NCBI GenBank assembly: GCA_964436045.1
Contig: CAYTBN010000005.1
Location: forward strand, 1 to 64,000
Source of the DNA: CAYTBN01 sp964436045
GTDB lineage: Bacteria; Myxococcota_A; UBA796; UBA9615; CAYRNR01
Reading direction: 5' to 3'
DNA length: 64,000 bases
The stretch's first letter is position 1. The number at the start of each line of letters is the position of its first letter. Shown here piece by piece: positions 42,776-52,094 of this stretch. The notes under the pieces are model-generated. The model was not told the DNA's origin and searched no databases. It was given only the letters and a program-made list of their open reading frames with translations. The translations under genes were made by a program, and so were the position numbers.

Positions 42776-43984
42776 ATGAAGAACTCAGCAAGCCATCCTG
42801 GCCGATCCCATCCCACAGCGACCCTGGCAGCCTCCGTGGGGCTCGGCACGATCACCCTCGACACCGTCCTGGTTCCGGCGGACAGACCCCTGCGAATCGG
42901 CGGCGGCGCGGACTGCGATCTGCCCTTCACCTGCGAGCCGGCCGACCTGGCCGAGCGCCGGGACGGCGCCTGGATCATCCGCCTCCCCGACGGGGTGGAC
43001 CGGGATTCACCGGTCGACGGGTCGCGGGAAATCCGGCTCTGCGACTGGGACGGCGGGATCACCCTCAGCGGTGGCGACGGCGCGGCCTGGCTGCGCCTGT
43101 GGCCCACCCGCAGCGAGCGCTTCAGGGGCCGCGATCGGCTCGCGGGACCCCGCTGGCTGGTGACCCGGGCGCTGCCGGCGATCTGGATCGCCCTGAGCCT
43201 GACGCTGGCGCTGGGCTCCTTTGCCCTGTGGGCGTCGACCGCCGTGCGCGGTGACCTGAATGTCCTCGCCCTGGGCGACGGTGCCCTCGGCGCCGGTGGC
43301 GAGCTGGAGCGCGTGGCCTCCCTGGGCGACGGGATGCAGGCCGGGGGCGCGACGGGCCCGTGGGCCTCCCTGCCCACGCCGCCGGTTCCGCAGCCTGACG
43401 CCGCTGCCGAGGCCGAGGCCGATGCCGATGCCGATGCCGATGCCGACGCGGCCGAGGAGACCGCTCCTACGCCACCGGAGGCCACGGAGCTGCCCAAGGA
43501 GCCCGCGACGGACGAGACCCCCGTGGCCGCTGCTGTTCCCGACATCGAGGTGGCGGAGGCTCTGCCCCCCGTGGATACCGCAGTCCCGACGGACGCCACG
43601 GCCGGCGACGGTGCCGCCGACGGCGATCCCAGCGCCCCGGACGAGACGACCGGGACCGCGGGGGTCAAGGCCGGCGGCGCAGGAGGCTTTGGCCTGGGCG
43701 GTGGAACCGACGATGGCTTCGCCGATCGGACAGAATCCGTCAAGGCCCTCGAGCGCAACCTGATGGCCTGTCTGGAGGGCGAGGACACCCACCGGATTCA
43801 GCTGGTCGTCGGCCTGGACGGCAAGGTCGAGAATCGCTCCATCGACTACTCCCACGGGCAGTGGGACCGGACCGAGCGCTCCTGTGTGAACCAGGCCCTC
43901 GAGGAGTGGGCATTCCCGGCGGGTGAGGAGAGCTACGAGGTCAGCCTGCGGATGCGCAAGGGCAGCCGCTGCCACCGAGCCTAG
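42776..43984 (+). CDS. FHA-like/TM protein with AgmX- or TonB-like C-terminal domain
   Basis: A 402-residue membrane protein. Residues 20-115 look like an FHA domain (ADRPLRIGGGADCDLPF). One transmembrane helix lies at about 135-157. A long Ala/Pro/Asp/Glu-rich periplasmic linker contains a run of alternating Ala-Asp. The C-terminal 75 residues (LMACLEGEDTHRIQLVV, GLDGKVENRSI, CVNQALEEWAFPAG) have the spacing of AgmX/PglI C-terminal and TonB-like domains, with the two usual cysteines. Similar proteins occur in myxobacterial motility or envelope systems. I infer a link between cytosolic phosphoprotein binding and the cell envelope. GGGGAAG precedes the ATG. Confidence 0.7.
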   Translation: MKNSASHPGRSHPTATLAASVGLGTITLDTVLVPADRPLRIGGGADCDLPFTCEPADLAERRDGAWIIRLPDGVDRDSPVDGSREIRLCDWDGGITLSGGDGAAWLRLWPTRSERFRGRDRLAGPRWLVTRALPAIWIALSLTLALGSFALWASTAVRGDLNVLALGDGALGAGGELERVASLGDGMQAGGATGPWASLPTPPVPQPDAAAEAEADADADADADAAEETAPTPPEATELPKEPATDETPVAAAVPDIEVAEALPPVDTAVPTDATAGDGAADGDPSAPDETTGTAGVKAGGAGGFGLGGGTDDGFADRTESVKALERNLMACLEGEDTHRIQLVVGLDGKVENRSIDYSHGQWDRTERSCVNQALEEWAFPAGEESYEVSLRMRKGSRCHRA

Positions 43985-43987
43985 TTC

Positions 43988-44008
43988 CCGTCCCGCATTT
44001 CGGGATGG
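43988..44008. terminator. Small hairpin between convergent genes
   Basis: Eight-base arms CCGTCCCG and CGGGATGG (one G-T wobble) with a CATTT loop lie four bases after the plus-strand stop codon and 19 bases before the minus-strand operon end. It could terminate both transcripts. There is no U-run. Confidence 0.45.
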
Positions 44009-44026
44009 AGACGAGCCTAGGGTAGC

Positions 44027-44911
44027 CTAGACCTCCACGGAATCCCGAGACTCCGCGCCGCCCCGCTTGCGCCGCCGCCGGCCCCGTTCGTCCCGCGGCA
44101 CCACCTCCCCCAGCTTCCGGACCGGATCTCCTCCCCAGCGCTCCCCGGCAGGAATGATCATGTAGGTCGGAAGATAGGAGCGAGCCTCGATGTAGGCGCC
44201 CCGTTCGATGCGGACGCCCATTCCGACGTGACAGCGGGGCTCGATCTCCACGTCGTCCTCGACCTCGACACCGGGTGCGAAGTCCACCAGCGCCCCCACC
44301 CGAACCCGATCGCCGAAGCTACAGCCGGGACCGATGTTGGTCCGGGCGCCCACATTGCAGTGGTCGCCGAAGCGGACCGGTGCCTGGTAGAGCTTGTCGC
44401 CACGGCTCAGGTGGCCGGTCACCCCGGCGCCTTCGCCGAGGTAGGTGAAGCGCCCGAGGGAGATCAACGGGTACGAGTGCAGCTCCGTCCCCGGCGAGAT
44501 GTGGGTCGACCAGTGAAGCCGCATGCCCAGCGCGCGGCCGTGGAGGTAGCGCAGCGCGGTGAGCAGCTGGATGTGCGTGAGCAGGGGCCGCGGGAAGTAG
44601 TTCTCCAGCCCCCAGCCGGCAAGGAATGCGGCGAACGGCTTGCCGACGAATACGGTCGAGGTTCCCTTGCGTGGCCTCGGAAGGACCAGCCGCAGGGCGC
44701 CCGCGCAGAGGATGGCGCCGATCAGGAACAAGATCCAGGCCAGCGGCAGCGCCAGCGGAACCGCCCACCAGGCCACGTCGAACGACAGCCAGCGGAGCAA
44801 CAGGCTGACGCCCAGGGCGGGGACTCCGTAGACCCAGATCCCGCCGACGCACCAGCAGGCATCGAAGAGGGCGATCAGGAGGGCCTCCCGCGGCAGGCGG
44901 GATCGGCTCAC
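44027..44911 (-). CDS. Membrane-anchored left-handed beta-helix (hexapeptide) acyltransferase
   Basis: A 294-residue protein, last gene of the ketosynthase operon. Residues 10-85 contain two or three hydrophobic helices. From about residue 140 onward, hexapeptide-type turns form a left-handed beta-helix (HISPGTELHSYPLISLGRFT, VGARTNIGPGCSFG, VEDDVEIEPRC). Such proteins usually transfer acyl groups from acyl-ACP or acyl-CoA. The C-terminus is a basic tail. The GTG start overlaps the ACP stop as GTGA, so it is coupled to the ACP and is a good candidate for the step releasing the chain onto its acceptor. Confidence 0.8.
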   Translation of the reverse strand: MSRSRLPREALLIALFDACWCVGGIWVYGVPALGVSLLLRWLSFDVAWWAVPLALPLAWILFLIGAILCAGALRLVLPRPRKGTSTVFVGKPFAAFLAGWGLENYFPRPLLTHIQLLTALRYLHGRALGMRLHWSTHISPGTELHSYPLISLGRFTYLGEGAGVTGHLSRGDKLYQAPVRFGDHCNVGARTNIGPGCSFGDRVRVGALVDFAPGVEVEDDVEIEPRCHVGMGVRIERGAYIEARSYLPTYMIIPAGERWGGDPVRKLGEVVPRDERGRRRRKRGGAESRDSVEV

Positions 44912-45324
44912 GCCGCGGCCTCCTTCTCTTCGAGAAGCCGGACCACCAGGTTCACGAAGGTCTCGACGGTGAACAGGGTGGGGATCTCGCGGACGGTCAG
45001 CCCCTCGCGGAAGCGGTCGTCCGGCACTTCGGGCAGGGCCTCGCGGAGCTTGGCCAACCCGAGATCGGTGAGCACGCCGTCGATCTCGAAGGCGTCCGCT
45101 CCGGTCGCGGCCTCGGCTTCGGCTTTCTGCTGGATGTCTCCACGGGGAATCTTGATCCCGAAGGACTCCTCGAGGCGGAAGGCGATGTCGAGGAAGTCGA
45201 GGGACTCTGCGCCCAGATCGTCGATCACGAAGTCGTCCAGATCGACCTCGTCGTCGTCGAGGCCAAGGGCTTCGGCGAAGCAGCTGCGGACGACCTCGAA
45301 GACCTTGTCGCGGTCCACGGCCAT
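44908..45324 (-). CDS. Acyl carrier protein with C-terminal extension
   Basis: A 138-residue carrier protein. The phosphopantetheine site is Ser41 in DDLGAESLDFLDI, within a typical four-helix ACP core (residues 5-65 and 110-135). It is about 55 residues longer than AcpP because of an insertion or extension (QQKAEAEAATGADAFEID and the following GVLTDLGLAKLREAL segment), seen in some secondary-metabolite and ladderane-type ACPs. The frame runs on far upstream, but that part is a shadow of the reductase gene. The ATG at 45324 is the only start giving a normal N-terminus. It carries the chain for the operon's ketosynthases. Confidence 0.85.
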   Translation of the reverse strand: MAVDRDKVFEVVRSCFAEALGLDDDEVDLDDFVIDDLGAESLDFLDIAFRLEESFGIKIPRGDIQQKAEAEAATGADAFEIDGVLTDLGLAKLREALPEVPDDRFREGLTVREIPTLFTVETFVNLVVRLLEEKEAAA

Positions 45325-45356
45325 TGGACTCGTCGCTCCATCGCCGACCCCGCCGA

Positions 45357-47282
45357 TCACGGGCGGGTCTTCGGCAGCTCGGTCAGCTCTTCCGCGGCGC
45401 GCCGTGCGGTCTCCAGCGCCTCGAGGATCGAGGCGGGCTGGACCGCGTCGCCGATGCGAACCACGCAGGCGCGCGACCCAGCATATATAGCAGGGTCCAG
45501 CCCGGTTGACTTCCTCCCAATCGCCAGTACCAGCAGCGACACGCCGTCGACCCGCTTCTCCCCGCGCCGCTGGACCAACCGCAGCCGGTCGCCTTCGACC
45601 TCGGTGCCCGTCACCCTGGTGACGATGCCGACCCCCGCCTCCCGCAGCAGCCGTTCGGCGTGGTAGCGCGCGTGGGGCACCATGCCCACACCGATCCGGG
45701 GCCGCATCTCGGCCAGGATCACCTCGAGCCCGCGGTCGGCGAAGGCCTGGGCGGTCTCCACTCCTCCGGGACCCGCTCCGAAGACCACCACCACACCCGA
45801 TCGCGGGGGAGGAGACCGCAGCGCCTCGTCCACGGTCAGTACCGCGAAATCCGGATCGCCCGGGAAATCGGCTCGCAGCGGGGCACTGCCGGTCGCGTCG
45901 ATGATCCGCTCCGGATCGAGCGAGGACACGAGACTGGCATCGGCCCGGGTCTGGGTGACCACCTCGACCCCGGCGCCGCGGGTCTCGTCCTCGAGATGGC
46001 GCCAGAGCTGGAGCACCGCCCCCTTGTGGGGGCCGGTGGAGGCCAGGTCCAGCTGCCCCCCGAGCGTCGGCCGCTGCTCGACCAGGGTCACCTCGTGGCC
46101 AGCCTGGGCGCTCAGGCTGGCTGCGTACATCCCGGCCGGTCCTCCGCCGACCACCAGCGTGCGCAGGCCGCGCCGGGGGCGGGCCAGGGGCCGATCGCCG
46201 TCGCGGGCGGCGGGGTTGACCGTGCAGGCCACCGGCCCGTAGCCGATGGAGTTGATGCAGCGATTGCACTTGAGGCACGGGCGCGGGTCGTGGCCTCCGC
46301 GAAGCTGGACCAGGTAGTCCGGATCCGCCAGCAGTGGGCGGCCGACGGAGATCAGATCGGCGTCGCCGCGGGCGATCACCTCCTCCATCAATGCGGGCGT
46401 GTGCAGCCGGCCGACCCCGATGACCGGTACGTTGACCGCCCCGCGGATCGCCATCGCCAGCGGCCGGAAGGTGGCATCGGGAAGCAGGTAGACCGGGATG
46501 TTCCACACCATCGAGCCGTAGGTGCACGCGCTCACGTGGATCGCGTCGGCGCCGCCGATCTCCAGGTTGCGGGCGATCTCGCACGCCTCGTGGGGATCGA
46601 TCCCCCCCTCCATCTTCTCGTCGGCCGAGATGCGGGCGATCACCGCCAGCGAGGGACCCACGACCCGCCGCACGGCCACCAGCACGTCCAGGGGGAAGCG
46701 GCAGCGGCGGTGCAGGTCGCCGCCGTATTCGTCCTCCCGCGCGTTGGACGAGGGCGAGAGGAACTGGTTGAGCAGGTAGCCGTGACCCATGTGCAGTTCG
46801 ATGCCGTCGGCCCCGGCCTTGGCTGCGCGATGGGCGGCTTGGGCAAACGACGCCACCAGCGCGGGGAGTTCGTTGGCCGCCAGCTGTCGAGGCCGTTCGC
46901 GCATGGCCGGACAGGGGATCGGCGAGGGTGCGATCAGCTCGGTGCCGGTGGTCGCCGACAGGGTCTGGCGGCCCGCGTGGGTCAACTGAACCACCAGTTT
47001 GCCGCCCTCGGCGTGGATCCGCTCGGCAAGCAGGAACAGGCCGTCCGTATAGCCGTCCTGGTCCAGCCGGATCTGGTGCGGTGAGGACAATCCGTCCTTG
47101 CGCACGGCCAGGCCGCCGGTCGCGACCCAGCCCAGACCCGTGCCCGCCCGCCTCGCGAGGAAATCGATGTAGCGGTCGCCGATCCCCCCCTCCATGTCCA
47201 GCGCCACGTCCATCGGCGCCATCACCACCCGGCTGTCGGCCCGCAGCGGCCCCACCTGGATCGGGCTGAGCAGCTTGCTCAT
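45357..47282 (-). CDS. Old-yellow-enzyme family NADH:flavin oxidoreductase, 2,4-dienoyl-CoA-reductase-like
   Basis: A 641-residue two-part flavoenzyme. Residues 1-340 form an FMN TIM barrel (LLSPIQVGPLRADSRVVMAP, HMGHGYLLNQFLSPSSN). A Cys cluster (CLKCNRC, then C after 11 residues, NP) fits one 4Fe-4S centre. Residues 385-630 are FAD/NAD-binding (LVVGGGPAGMYAA, VVVFGAGPGGVETAQAFADRG). This is the FadH/2,4-dienoyl-CoA reductase layout. Here it probably reduces conjugated double bonds on the ACP- or CoA-bound product. The ATG overlaps the preceding ketosynthase-like gene as ATGA. Confidence 0.9.
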   Translation of the reverse strand: MSKLLSPIQVGPLRADSRVVMAPMDVALDMEGGIGDRYIDFLARRAGTGLGWVATGGLAVRKDGLSSPHQIRLDQDGYTDGLFLLAERIHAEGGKLVVQLTHAGRQTLSATTGTELIAPSPIPCPAMRERPRQLAANELPALVASFAQAAHRAAKAGADGIELHMGHGYLLNQFLSPSSNAREDEYGGDLHRRCRFPLDVLVAVRRVVGPSLAVIARISADEKMEGGIDPHEACEIARNLEIGGADAIHVSACTYGSMVWNIPVYLLPDATFRPLAMAIRGAVNVPVIGVGRLHTPALMEEVIARGDADLISVGRPLLADPDYLVQLRGGHDPRPCLKCNRCINSIGYGPVACTVNPAARDGDRPLARPRRGLRTLVVGGGPAGMYAASLSAQAGHEVTLVEQRPTLGGQLDLASTGPHKGAVLQLWRHLEDETRGAGVEVVTQTRADASLVSSLDPERIIDATGSAPLRADFPGDPDFAVLTVDEALRSPPPRSGVVVVFGAGPGGVETAQAFADRGLEVILAEMRPRIGVGMVPHARYHAERLLREAGVGIVTRVTGTEVEGDRLRLVQRRGEKRVDGVSLLVLAIGRKSTGLDPAIYAGSRACVVRIGDAVQPASILEALETARRAAEELTELPKTRP

Positions 47283-48301
47283 CCTGGGCCTGCTTCGAGG
47301 ATCGCGGCCGCGGCGGATCCGTCCGGGTTGGCCCACCGCGCGGCCATGCGCTGGCCGGGGTGGCACAGGGCCACGGCTGCGTGCATCGCGCCGTGGCCGC
47401 CGTGGCTGTTGCCCAGGCGCGCTTGCACGTCGGCCACGACCGGCGGCGCCTCGTCGGGCGACAGGCCGGCGTCGGCGAGTGCCAGCGGGAGCGGATCGGC
47501 GGGTAGCTGACAGGAGGCAAAACCCAGCAACTGGCCGAGGATCGGTACTCCGGCGTCCACGGCGTCCGCGGTCCGCTCCAGGACGAAGAATGCTCCCCCT
47601 TCTCCGGGCAGGAAGCCTTCGTCGAGCCGGCCGCTGCGCAGCAGGCCGACCTGATCCTCGAGGGTCAGATAGGTCCCGTAGCCGCCGGCGAGGGCGATGT
47701 CACAGCGGCCCTCCCGCAGGGCGGCCATCGCCTCGCCCACGGCCAGCAGGCCGGCCACCTCGCCGTCGCAGAGGTTGTCGTTGACCCCCTGCAGGTTCAG
47801 GAACAGGGACGCGAAAGCCAGCACGTTGTTGCTCAGCCCCTTGACCAGCCACAGGGGATTGAGGACGGGAACACCCTCGTCGGCCCAACGATCCAGGGCG
47901 AACTGCTCGTCGTCGTCGTACGACCGCCGGAGGGGTTCGACGAAGTCCCCCCCCTCGTCCACGTGGAGGCCCGTGCCCACGAAGGCCCCCCGCCGCTCCG
48001 GTTCGGGCACCGGCCCCACCGCGACCCGGTCCGCCCAGGCCGCGCGGGCCGCGGCCAGACCGACCCGCACGGGCCGGGTCATCACCTTGAGGTGCTTTCG
48101 CTGGCGTTTTTCCACCGAGTCGAGCTTGCCCAGATCGGGGACTTCACCCCCCTCGCGGACGGGGAACCAGGGCTCGTCGATCAGGGTGATCGGCCGGATC
48201 CCGCTCTCGCCGGCCTGCCAGGCGCGGCGCAGCTGTTCCCGGTCCTTGCCCAGGGCGCAGAACACCCCGGTGCCGGTGACCACGATGGGCTCGGCGCTCA
48301 T
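47279..48301 (-). CDS. Degenerate ketosynthase-like protein (fourth KS, short)
   Basis: A 340-residue thiolase-fold protein related to ketosynthases (PIVVTGTGVFCALGKD at the N-terminus, GEGGAFFVLERTADA in the middle). It is about 85 residues shorter than its active neighbours. A Cys is present at 178 in NDNLCDGEV but in a non-canonical context, and the NAHGT active-site His motif is absent. A GNSHGGHGAMHAA segment stands where the second His is expected. It is probably a structural or chain-length partner of the active ketosynthase encoded just upstream, to which it is coupled by ATGA. Confidence 0.75.
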   Translation of the reverse strand: MSAEPIVVTGTGVFCALGKDREQLRRAWQAGESGIRPITLIDEPWFPVREGGEVPDLGKLDSVEKRQRKHLKVMTRPVRVGLAAARAAWADRVAVGPVPEPERRGAFVGTGLHVDEGGDFVEPLRRSYDDDEQFALDRWADEGVPVLNPLWLVKGLSNNVLAFASLFLNLQGVNDNLCDGEVAGLLAVGEAMAALREGRCDIALAGGYGTYLTLEDQVGLLRSGRLDEGFLPGEGGAFFVLERTADAVDAGVPILGQLLGFASCQLPADPLPLALADAGLSPDEAPPVVADVQARLGNSHGGHGAMHAAVALCHPGQRMAARWANPDGSAAAAILEAGPG

Positions 48302-49602
48302 GGGGCCTCCCCGGCGCGGGACACGGCCAGGCAGGCGTTCTGCCCGCCAAAGCCGAAGGAGTTGCTCAGGGCGAGCCTGACCGGGGCTTCCCGGGCCTTT
48401 CGGGGAACGTAGTCCAGGTCGCAGGCGGGGTCCGGATGGTCCAGGTTGATGGTCGGCGGCAGCGCCTGGTCGCGGAGCGCCGCCAGCACCGCCAACAGCT
48501 CCACGTTGCCCGCCGCCGCCACCGCGTGTCCCACCATCGACTTGGTGGCGCTCACCGGCGGTGCGGTGTCCCGGGGGCCGAAGACCTGCTTGATGGCCAG
48601 GGTCTCGGCCACGTCGTTGAGCAGGGTCGAGGTGCCATGGGCGTTGATGTAGTCCACGGCGGACGCGGGTTGGCGGGCATCCTCCAGGGCGCGGCGCATG
48701 CACAGTGCTGCGCCACTGCCGTCGGGCGACGGTGCGGTCACCCGGTGGGCGTCCACCGAGGTGCCCATGCCGACCAGCTCGCCATAGACCGGCCGGCTGC
48801 CCACCCTCTCCATGGATTCGAGCACGAAGGCTGCGGCGCCCTCGCCGATCACGAAGCCGTCCCGGTCGCGGTCGAAGGGGCGCGAGATCTCCGACAGCGG
48901 CCGGTCGCTCTCGCTGAGGGCGCCCAGCAGCTGGAAGGAGAGTACGCCGAAGGGATGGATCATCGATTCGAAGCCGCCGGCCAGGGCCCACTCCAGCCGC
49001 CCGCCGCGGATCTCGCGGAACGCCTGCCCCACGGAGATCGCGCCTGCCGCGCAGGCCGAGTAGTTGGTCACCACCGGTCCATGGATGCGGTGACGTGCCG
49101 CCACCAGGTGGACGGCGAGATCGCTGAGGTGGCGCCAGCGGAAGGGACTGTCGACCCGATCGACGCGGCGCCCGGCGGCGGCGTAGTCGAAGGCCCCCGC
49201 GTCATCGATGTGGGGCAGGAAGTCTTGCTCGGTCTCCGACACGACGTTGCTGCCGAGGCCGGTCGCGAGGAACAGGCCCCGACCCGCGGGCGGGGCGCGG
49301 TCCGGCGGTGCCTCGCCGTGGGCGTCCCGGACCGCCAGCTCGCAGGCCGCCAGGCCGAGCTCGGTCTTGCGGTCCTCCTTGCCGGCCATGAAGTCCTTCG
49401 TCTTGCCGTCCAGGTAGCGTCCGAGTTCGAATCCGCGTACCTGGGCAGCGGCTCGGATCTCGAATCCCGGCGTGGGAAAGGCGTCCAGGGGGCCGACGCC
49501 GTTGCGTCCGGCCAGCATGGCGTCCATCACCGGGTGAGCGGAGTCCCCCAGCGGGCACACGACACCCACGCCAGTGATCGCCACGCGATGGCGCTGGCTC
49601 AC
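48298..49602 (-). CDS. FabF-type beta-ketoacyl-ACP synthase (third KS, intact)
   Basis: A 434-residue condensing enzyme with a complete catalytic triad: C184 in NYSACAAGA, H322 in NAHGTST, H359 in KSMVGHAVAAAG. It should elongate ACP-bound acyl chains by decarboxylative Claisen condensation. The frame is open upstream, but the GTG at 49602 has GGAGG nearby and overlaps the previous stop as GTGA. It is followed by a degenerate KS, repeating the active/inactive order of the two genes before it. Confidence 0.9.
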   Translation of the reverse strand: MSQRHRVAITGVGVVCPLGDSAHPVMDAMLAGRNGVGPLDAFPTPGFEIRAAAQVRGFELGRYLDGKTKDFMAGKEDRKTELGLAACELAVRDAHGEAPPDRAPPAGRGLFLATGLGSNVVSETEQDFLPHIDDAGAFDYAAAGRRVDRVDSPFRWRHLSDLAVHLVAARHRIHGPVVTNYSACAAGAISVGQAFREIRGGRLEWALAGGFESMIHPFGVLSFQLLGALSESDRPLSEISRPFDRDRDGFVIGEGAAAFVLESMERVGSRPVYGELVGMGTSVDAHRVTAPSPDGSGAALCMRRALEDARQPASAVDYINAHGTSTLLNDVAETLAIKQVFGPRDTAPPVSATKSMVGHAVAAAGNVELLAVLAALRDQALPPTINLDHPDPACDLDYVPRKAREAPVRLALSNSFGFGGQNACLAVSRAGEAP

Positions 49603-50789
49603 GGCCGTCCTCCTTCGCCCAGGGGCTCGAGGACCGCCGCAGCGACGGTTCCGTCCACTCCTGCGCTCCAGATCATCTCGGGTCCGCCCGCGGGTTCGGC
49701 AACCGAGATTGCGACCTCGAGCGCCCCGGCCGCCGCGAAGCAGTGGCCGTAACGGCCCTTGCCGCAACGGCGGGTCGGGACCGCGTCGCCAAACAGCCGC
49801 TCCGCTGCGGCGGTCTCGGATCGATCGATCTCCGGCACACCCCAGCCGTCGGTCACCCAGCGCCGGATGTCGCCGCCGACCATGCCCGCATTGGCCAGGG
49901 CCGATCGTCCCGCCTCGAGGTAGGCGTCCGGATCCCGCGGCGGTCCGTAGGCTCCTGGCCGATGGGCCTGGCCGAAACCGCGCAGCCGCGCCAGCGGCGT
50001 GGCGCCGCGGGAGGCTGCCCGGGCCGGGCTCTCGATCCACAGCATGGCGGCGGCCTCGCCGGGCACGGTCCCGTCCGCGCCGTCTTCGAAGGGTCGGCAG
50101 TTCCCGCTGCGGCTGAGCAGTCCTTCGGCGCCGAAGTAGCTGACCATGAACACGTTGACCGGCGAGTCGCTGCCGCCGGCGAGGGCAAATGGAGCCTCGC
50201 CGCTGGCCACGGCCCTGTTCGCGTCGGCCAGTGCCTGCAGCCCGGCGGCCCCGTGGGGACCGATGGCGCTGTTGGCCCCCCGCAGGCCCGTGGCGATCGA
50301 GACGTGGGCCAGGGCCATGTTGGGCAGGATCTTCAGGGCGTTGAGGGGATTCATCCGGTAGCGCGCGTCGCTCCACAGCCGCGTCACGTCGATGGGGTGG
50401 CCGTCGCCCTCGCCGCGGCAGGCGGCCATCATCCGCAGCACCGAATCCAGGTCGATGGTCTCGTAGCCGGCCGCGACAAAAAGCCCACCGGCCTCGGCGT
50501 CCTCCGCTGCCTCGTCCCCCGCGTTCCGGCGGGCGTCGAGGGCGGCGGCGACCGCCAGCCGCGCGGGCGGGCTCATCAACTTGATCGCCTTTCGATCGGG
50601 CAACACCTTGCGTGGGACAAAATCCCGGATCTCGGCGGCCGCGGGCCAGGGGAACGCGGACGCGTCGAAACGCTCGATGGATCCCACCGCCCCGCGGCCC
50701 GCGCGCCAACCCGCCAGCGAGGCATCCCGGTCCAGCCCGAGGGGCGTGATCATGCCCACGGCCGTGATGACCGGCCCGGGTTCGATCAC
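49599..50789 (-). CDS. Ketosynthase homolog lacking the catalytic Cys (chain-length-factor-like)
   Basis: A 396-residue thiolase-fold protein (ITAVGMITPLGLD, TGLRGANSAIGPHGAAG, GEAAAMLWIESPARA). At the position of the nucleophilic Cys the sequence has Gly177 in NSAIGPHGA, and the NAHGT motif is replaced by TDGWGVPE. The GH of KGRYGHCFAAAG is kept. This is the condition of chain-length factors in type II polyketide systems, which pair with an active ketosynthase. The GTG start overlaps the upstream active KS as GTGA, supporting a heterodimer. Confidence 0.82.
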   Translation of the reverse strand: MIEPGPVITAVGMITPLGLDRDASLAGWRAGRGAVGSIERFDASAFPWPAAAEIRDFVPRKVLPDRKAIKLMSPPARLAVAAALDARRNAGDEAAEDAEAGGLFVAAGYETIDLDSVLRMMAACRGEGDGHPIDVTRLWSDARYRMNPLNALKILPNMALAHVSIATGLRGANSAIGPHGAAGLQALADANRAVASGEAPFALAGGSDSPVNVFMVSYFGAEGLLSRSGNCRPFEDGADGTVPGEAAAMLWIESPARAASRGATPLARLRGFGQAHRPGAYGPPRDPDAYLEAGRSALANAGMVGGDIRRWVTDGWGVPEIDRSETAAAERLFGDAVPTRRCGKGRYGHCFAAAGALEVAISVAEPAGGPEMIWSAGVDGTVAAAVLEPLGEGGRP

Positions 50790-52060
50790 GACTCGCCCCG
50801 CTCGACCACCAAGGTGGCGTTGCTGCCGCCGAATCCGAACGAGTTGCTCACCGCGCGGCGGGCATCCGAACGACGGGGCTCTCCCCGCACGTGGTCCAGA
50901 TCACAGCCGGGATCGGGGTGGTCCAGGTTGGCGGTGGCCGGCAGGAGGCCGTCCCTCAGCGAGCAGAGGGCGAAGAGGGTCTCGACGGCCCCTGCAGCGG
51001 CGACAAGGTGGCCCATCTGACCCTTGTTGGAGGAGACGGGAAGGTGGGACGCGTGGGCGCCGAACGCGCGGTGGATCGCCCGGGACTCCGACAGGTCGTT
51101 CATCACCGTCGACGTCCCGTGGGCATTGACGTGGCCGATCTGCTCCGGCGCCAGGGCCGCGTCGTGCAGGGCGTTGCGCATCGCCTGGTAGGCGCCGTTC
51201 CCATCCGGCGGTGAATCGGTGATCCGGTAGGCGTTGAGGCTGGATCCGTACCCGGTCAGCCAGCCCAGGATCGATGCACCCCGTGCCCTGGCGTGAGCTT
51301 CGCTCTCCAGCACCGCAAAACCGGCACCCTCGGCCAGGACGAATCCGTCCCGGTCGGCGTCGAAGGGGCGGCTCGCGCGGCGGGGGTCGTCGTTTCGCTC
51401 GGACAGGGCGCTGATCAAGGCGAAGCCGGTGACCATGAAGGCTTCGACCAGGGCATCTGTCCCGCCCGCGAGCACAACGTCGGCGTCCCCGCGCCGGATC
51501 ATCTGCAAGCCACGACCGATGGCCTGGGCACCGCTGGTGCAGGCGGTGGACGAGGTGCGGGCCGGCCCGAGGATGCCGTAGCGGCGCGCCAGCAGCCGGG
51601 TCGGAGCCCAGGGCTGCAAGCGGGGGTAGTCGTGGGGGTCGATGTGCGGCACCACGGGCTCGAGTGAGGCCTCCTGCCGCCAGCAGGCGTAGTCGGCAGC
51701 CACCTTCTGGAGCAGCTTGCGGCCGGCCTCTGCACCCACGCTCAGCCCGGTTCGAGCCGGGTCCGGGGGGCGGGCAGCCAGGCCGGCGCCCCGCCAGGCT
51801 TCGTCCGCCGCCTGGAACGCAAAACGAATCCGTCGGTCGTGGCGGTGGGGCCCCACCGCTTCCGGCTCCAGGCCCTCGATGGCCCGCTCTTCGCGAACCT
51901 CGGCCGCGATCTGGACAGGGAACTGGGATGGGTCCCAGGCTCGGATCCGGTCGACGGCGATCTCGCCCCCGAGCAAACGTGACCACGAGCGGCGCAGATC
52001 CGGCCCCAGGGGAGTGACGGCTCCCATGCCGGTGATCGCTGCTCGCCGTCCCTCGTACAC
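50786..52060 (-). CDS. FabF-type beta-ketoacyl-ACP synthase (first KS, intact)
   Basis: A 424-residue ketosynthase with an intact triad: C174 in SSTACTSGA, H314 in VNAHGTSTVM, H351 in KGQMGHLVAAAG. The N-terminus is AAITGMGAVTPLG. The GTG at 52060 is preceded by GAGGAG; a further in-frame upstream stretch is Gly/Arg-rich and non-coding in character. It lies 34 bases after the dehydratase gene. Together with the following Cys-less homolog it forms the first of two active/inactive pairs. Confidence 0.9.
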   Translation of the reverse strand: MYEGRRAAITGMGAVTPLGPDLRRSWSRLLGGEIAVDRIRAWDPSQFPVQIAAEVREERAIEGLEPEAVGPHRHDRRIRFAFQAADEAWRGAGLAARPPDPARTGLSVGAEAGRKLLQKVAADYACWRQEASLEPVVPHIDPHDYPRLQPWAPTRLLARRYGILGPARTSSTACTSGAQAIGRGLQMIRRGDADVVLAGGTDALVEAFMVTGFALISALSERNDDPRRASRPFDADRDGFVLAEGAGFAVLESEAHARARGASILGWLTGYGSSLNAYRITDSPPDGNGAYQAMRNALHDAALAPEQIGHVNAHGTSTVMNDLSESRAIHRAFGAHASHLPVSSNKGQMGHLVAAAGAVETLFALCSLRDGLLPATANLDHPDPGCDLDHVRGEPRRSDARRAVSNSFGFGGSNATLVVERGES

Positions 52061-52094
52061 GACCCTCGTCTCCTCTCGACCCCCTGGGCGCCCC

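Noticed and set aside
45325..47520. Large N-terminal extension of the acyl carrier protein frame
   Set aside because: It is the shadow of the reductase gene in another frame. The ACP has a normal start at 45324.
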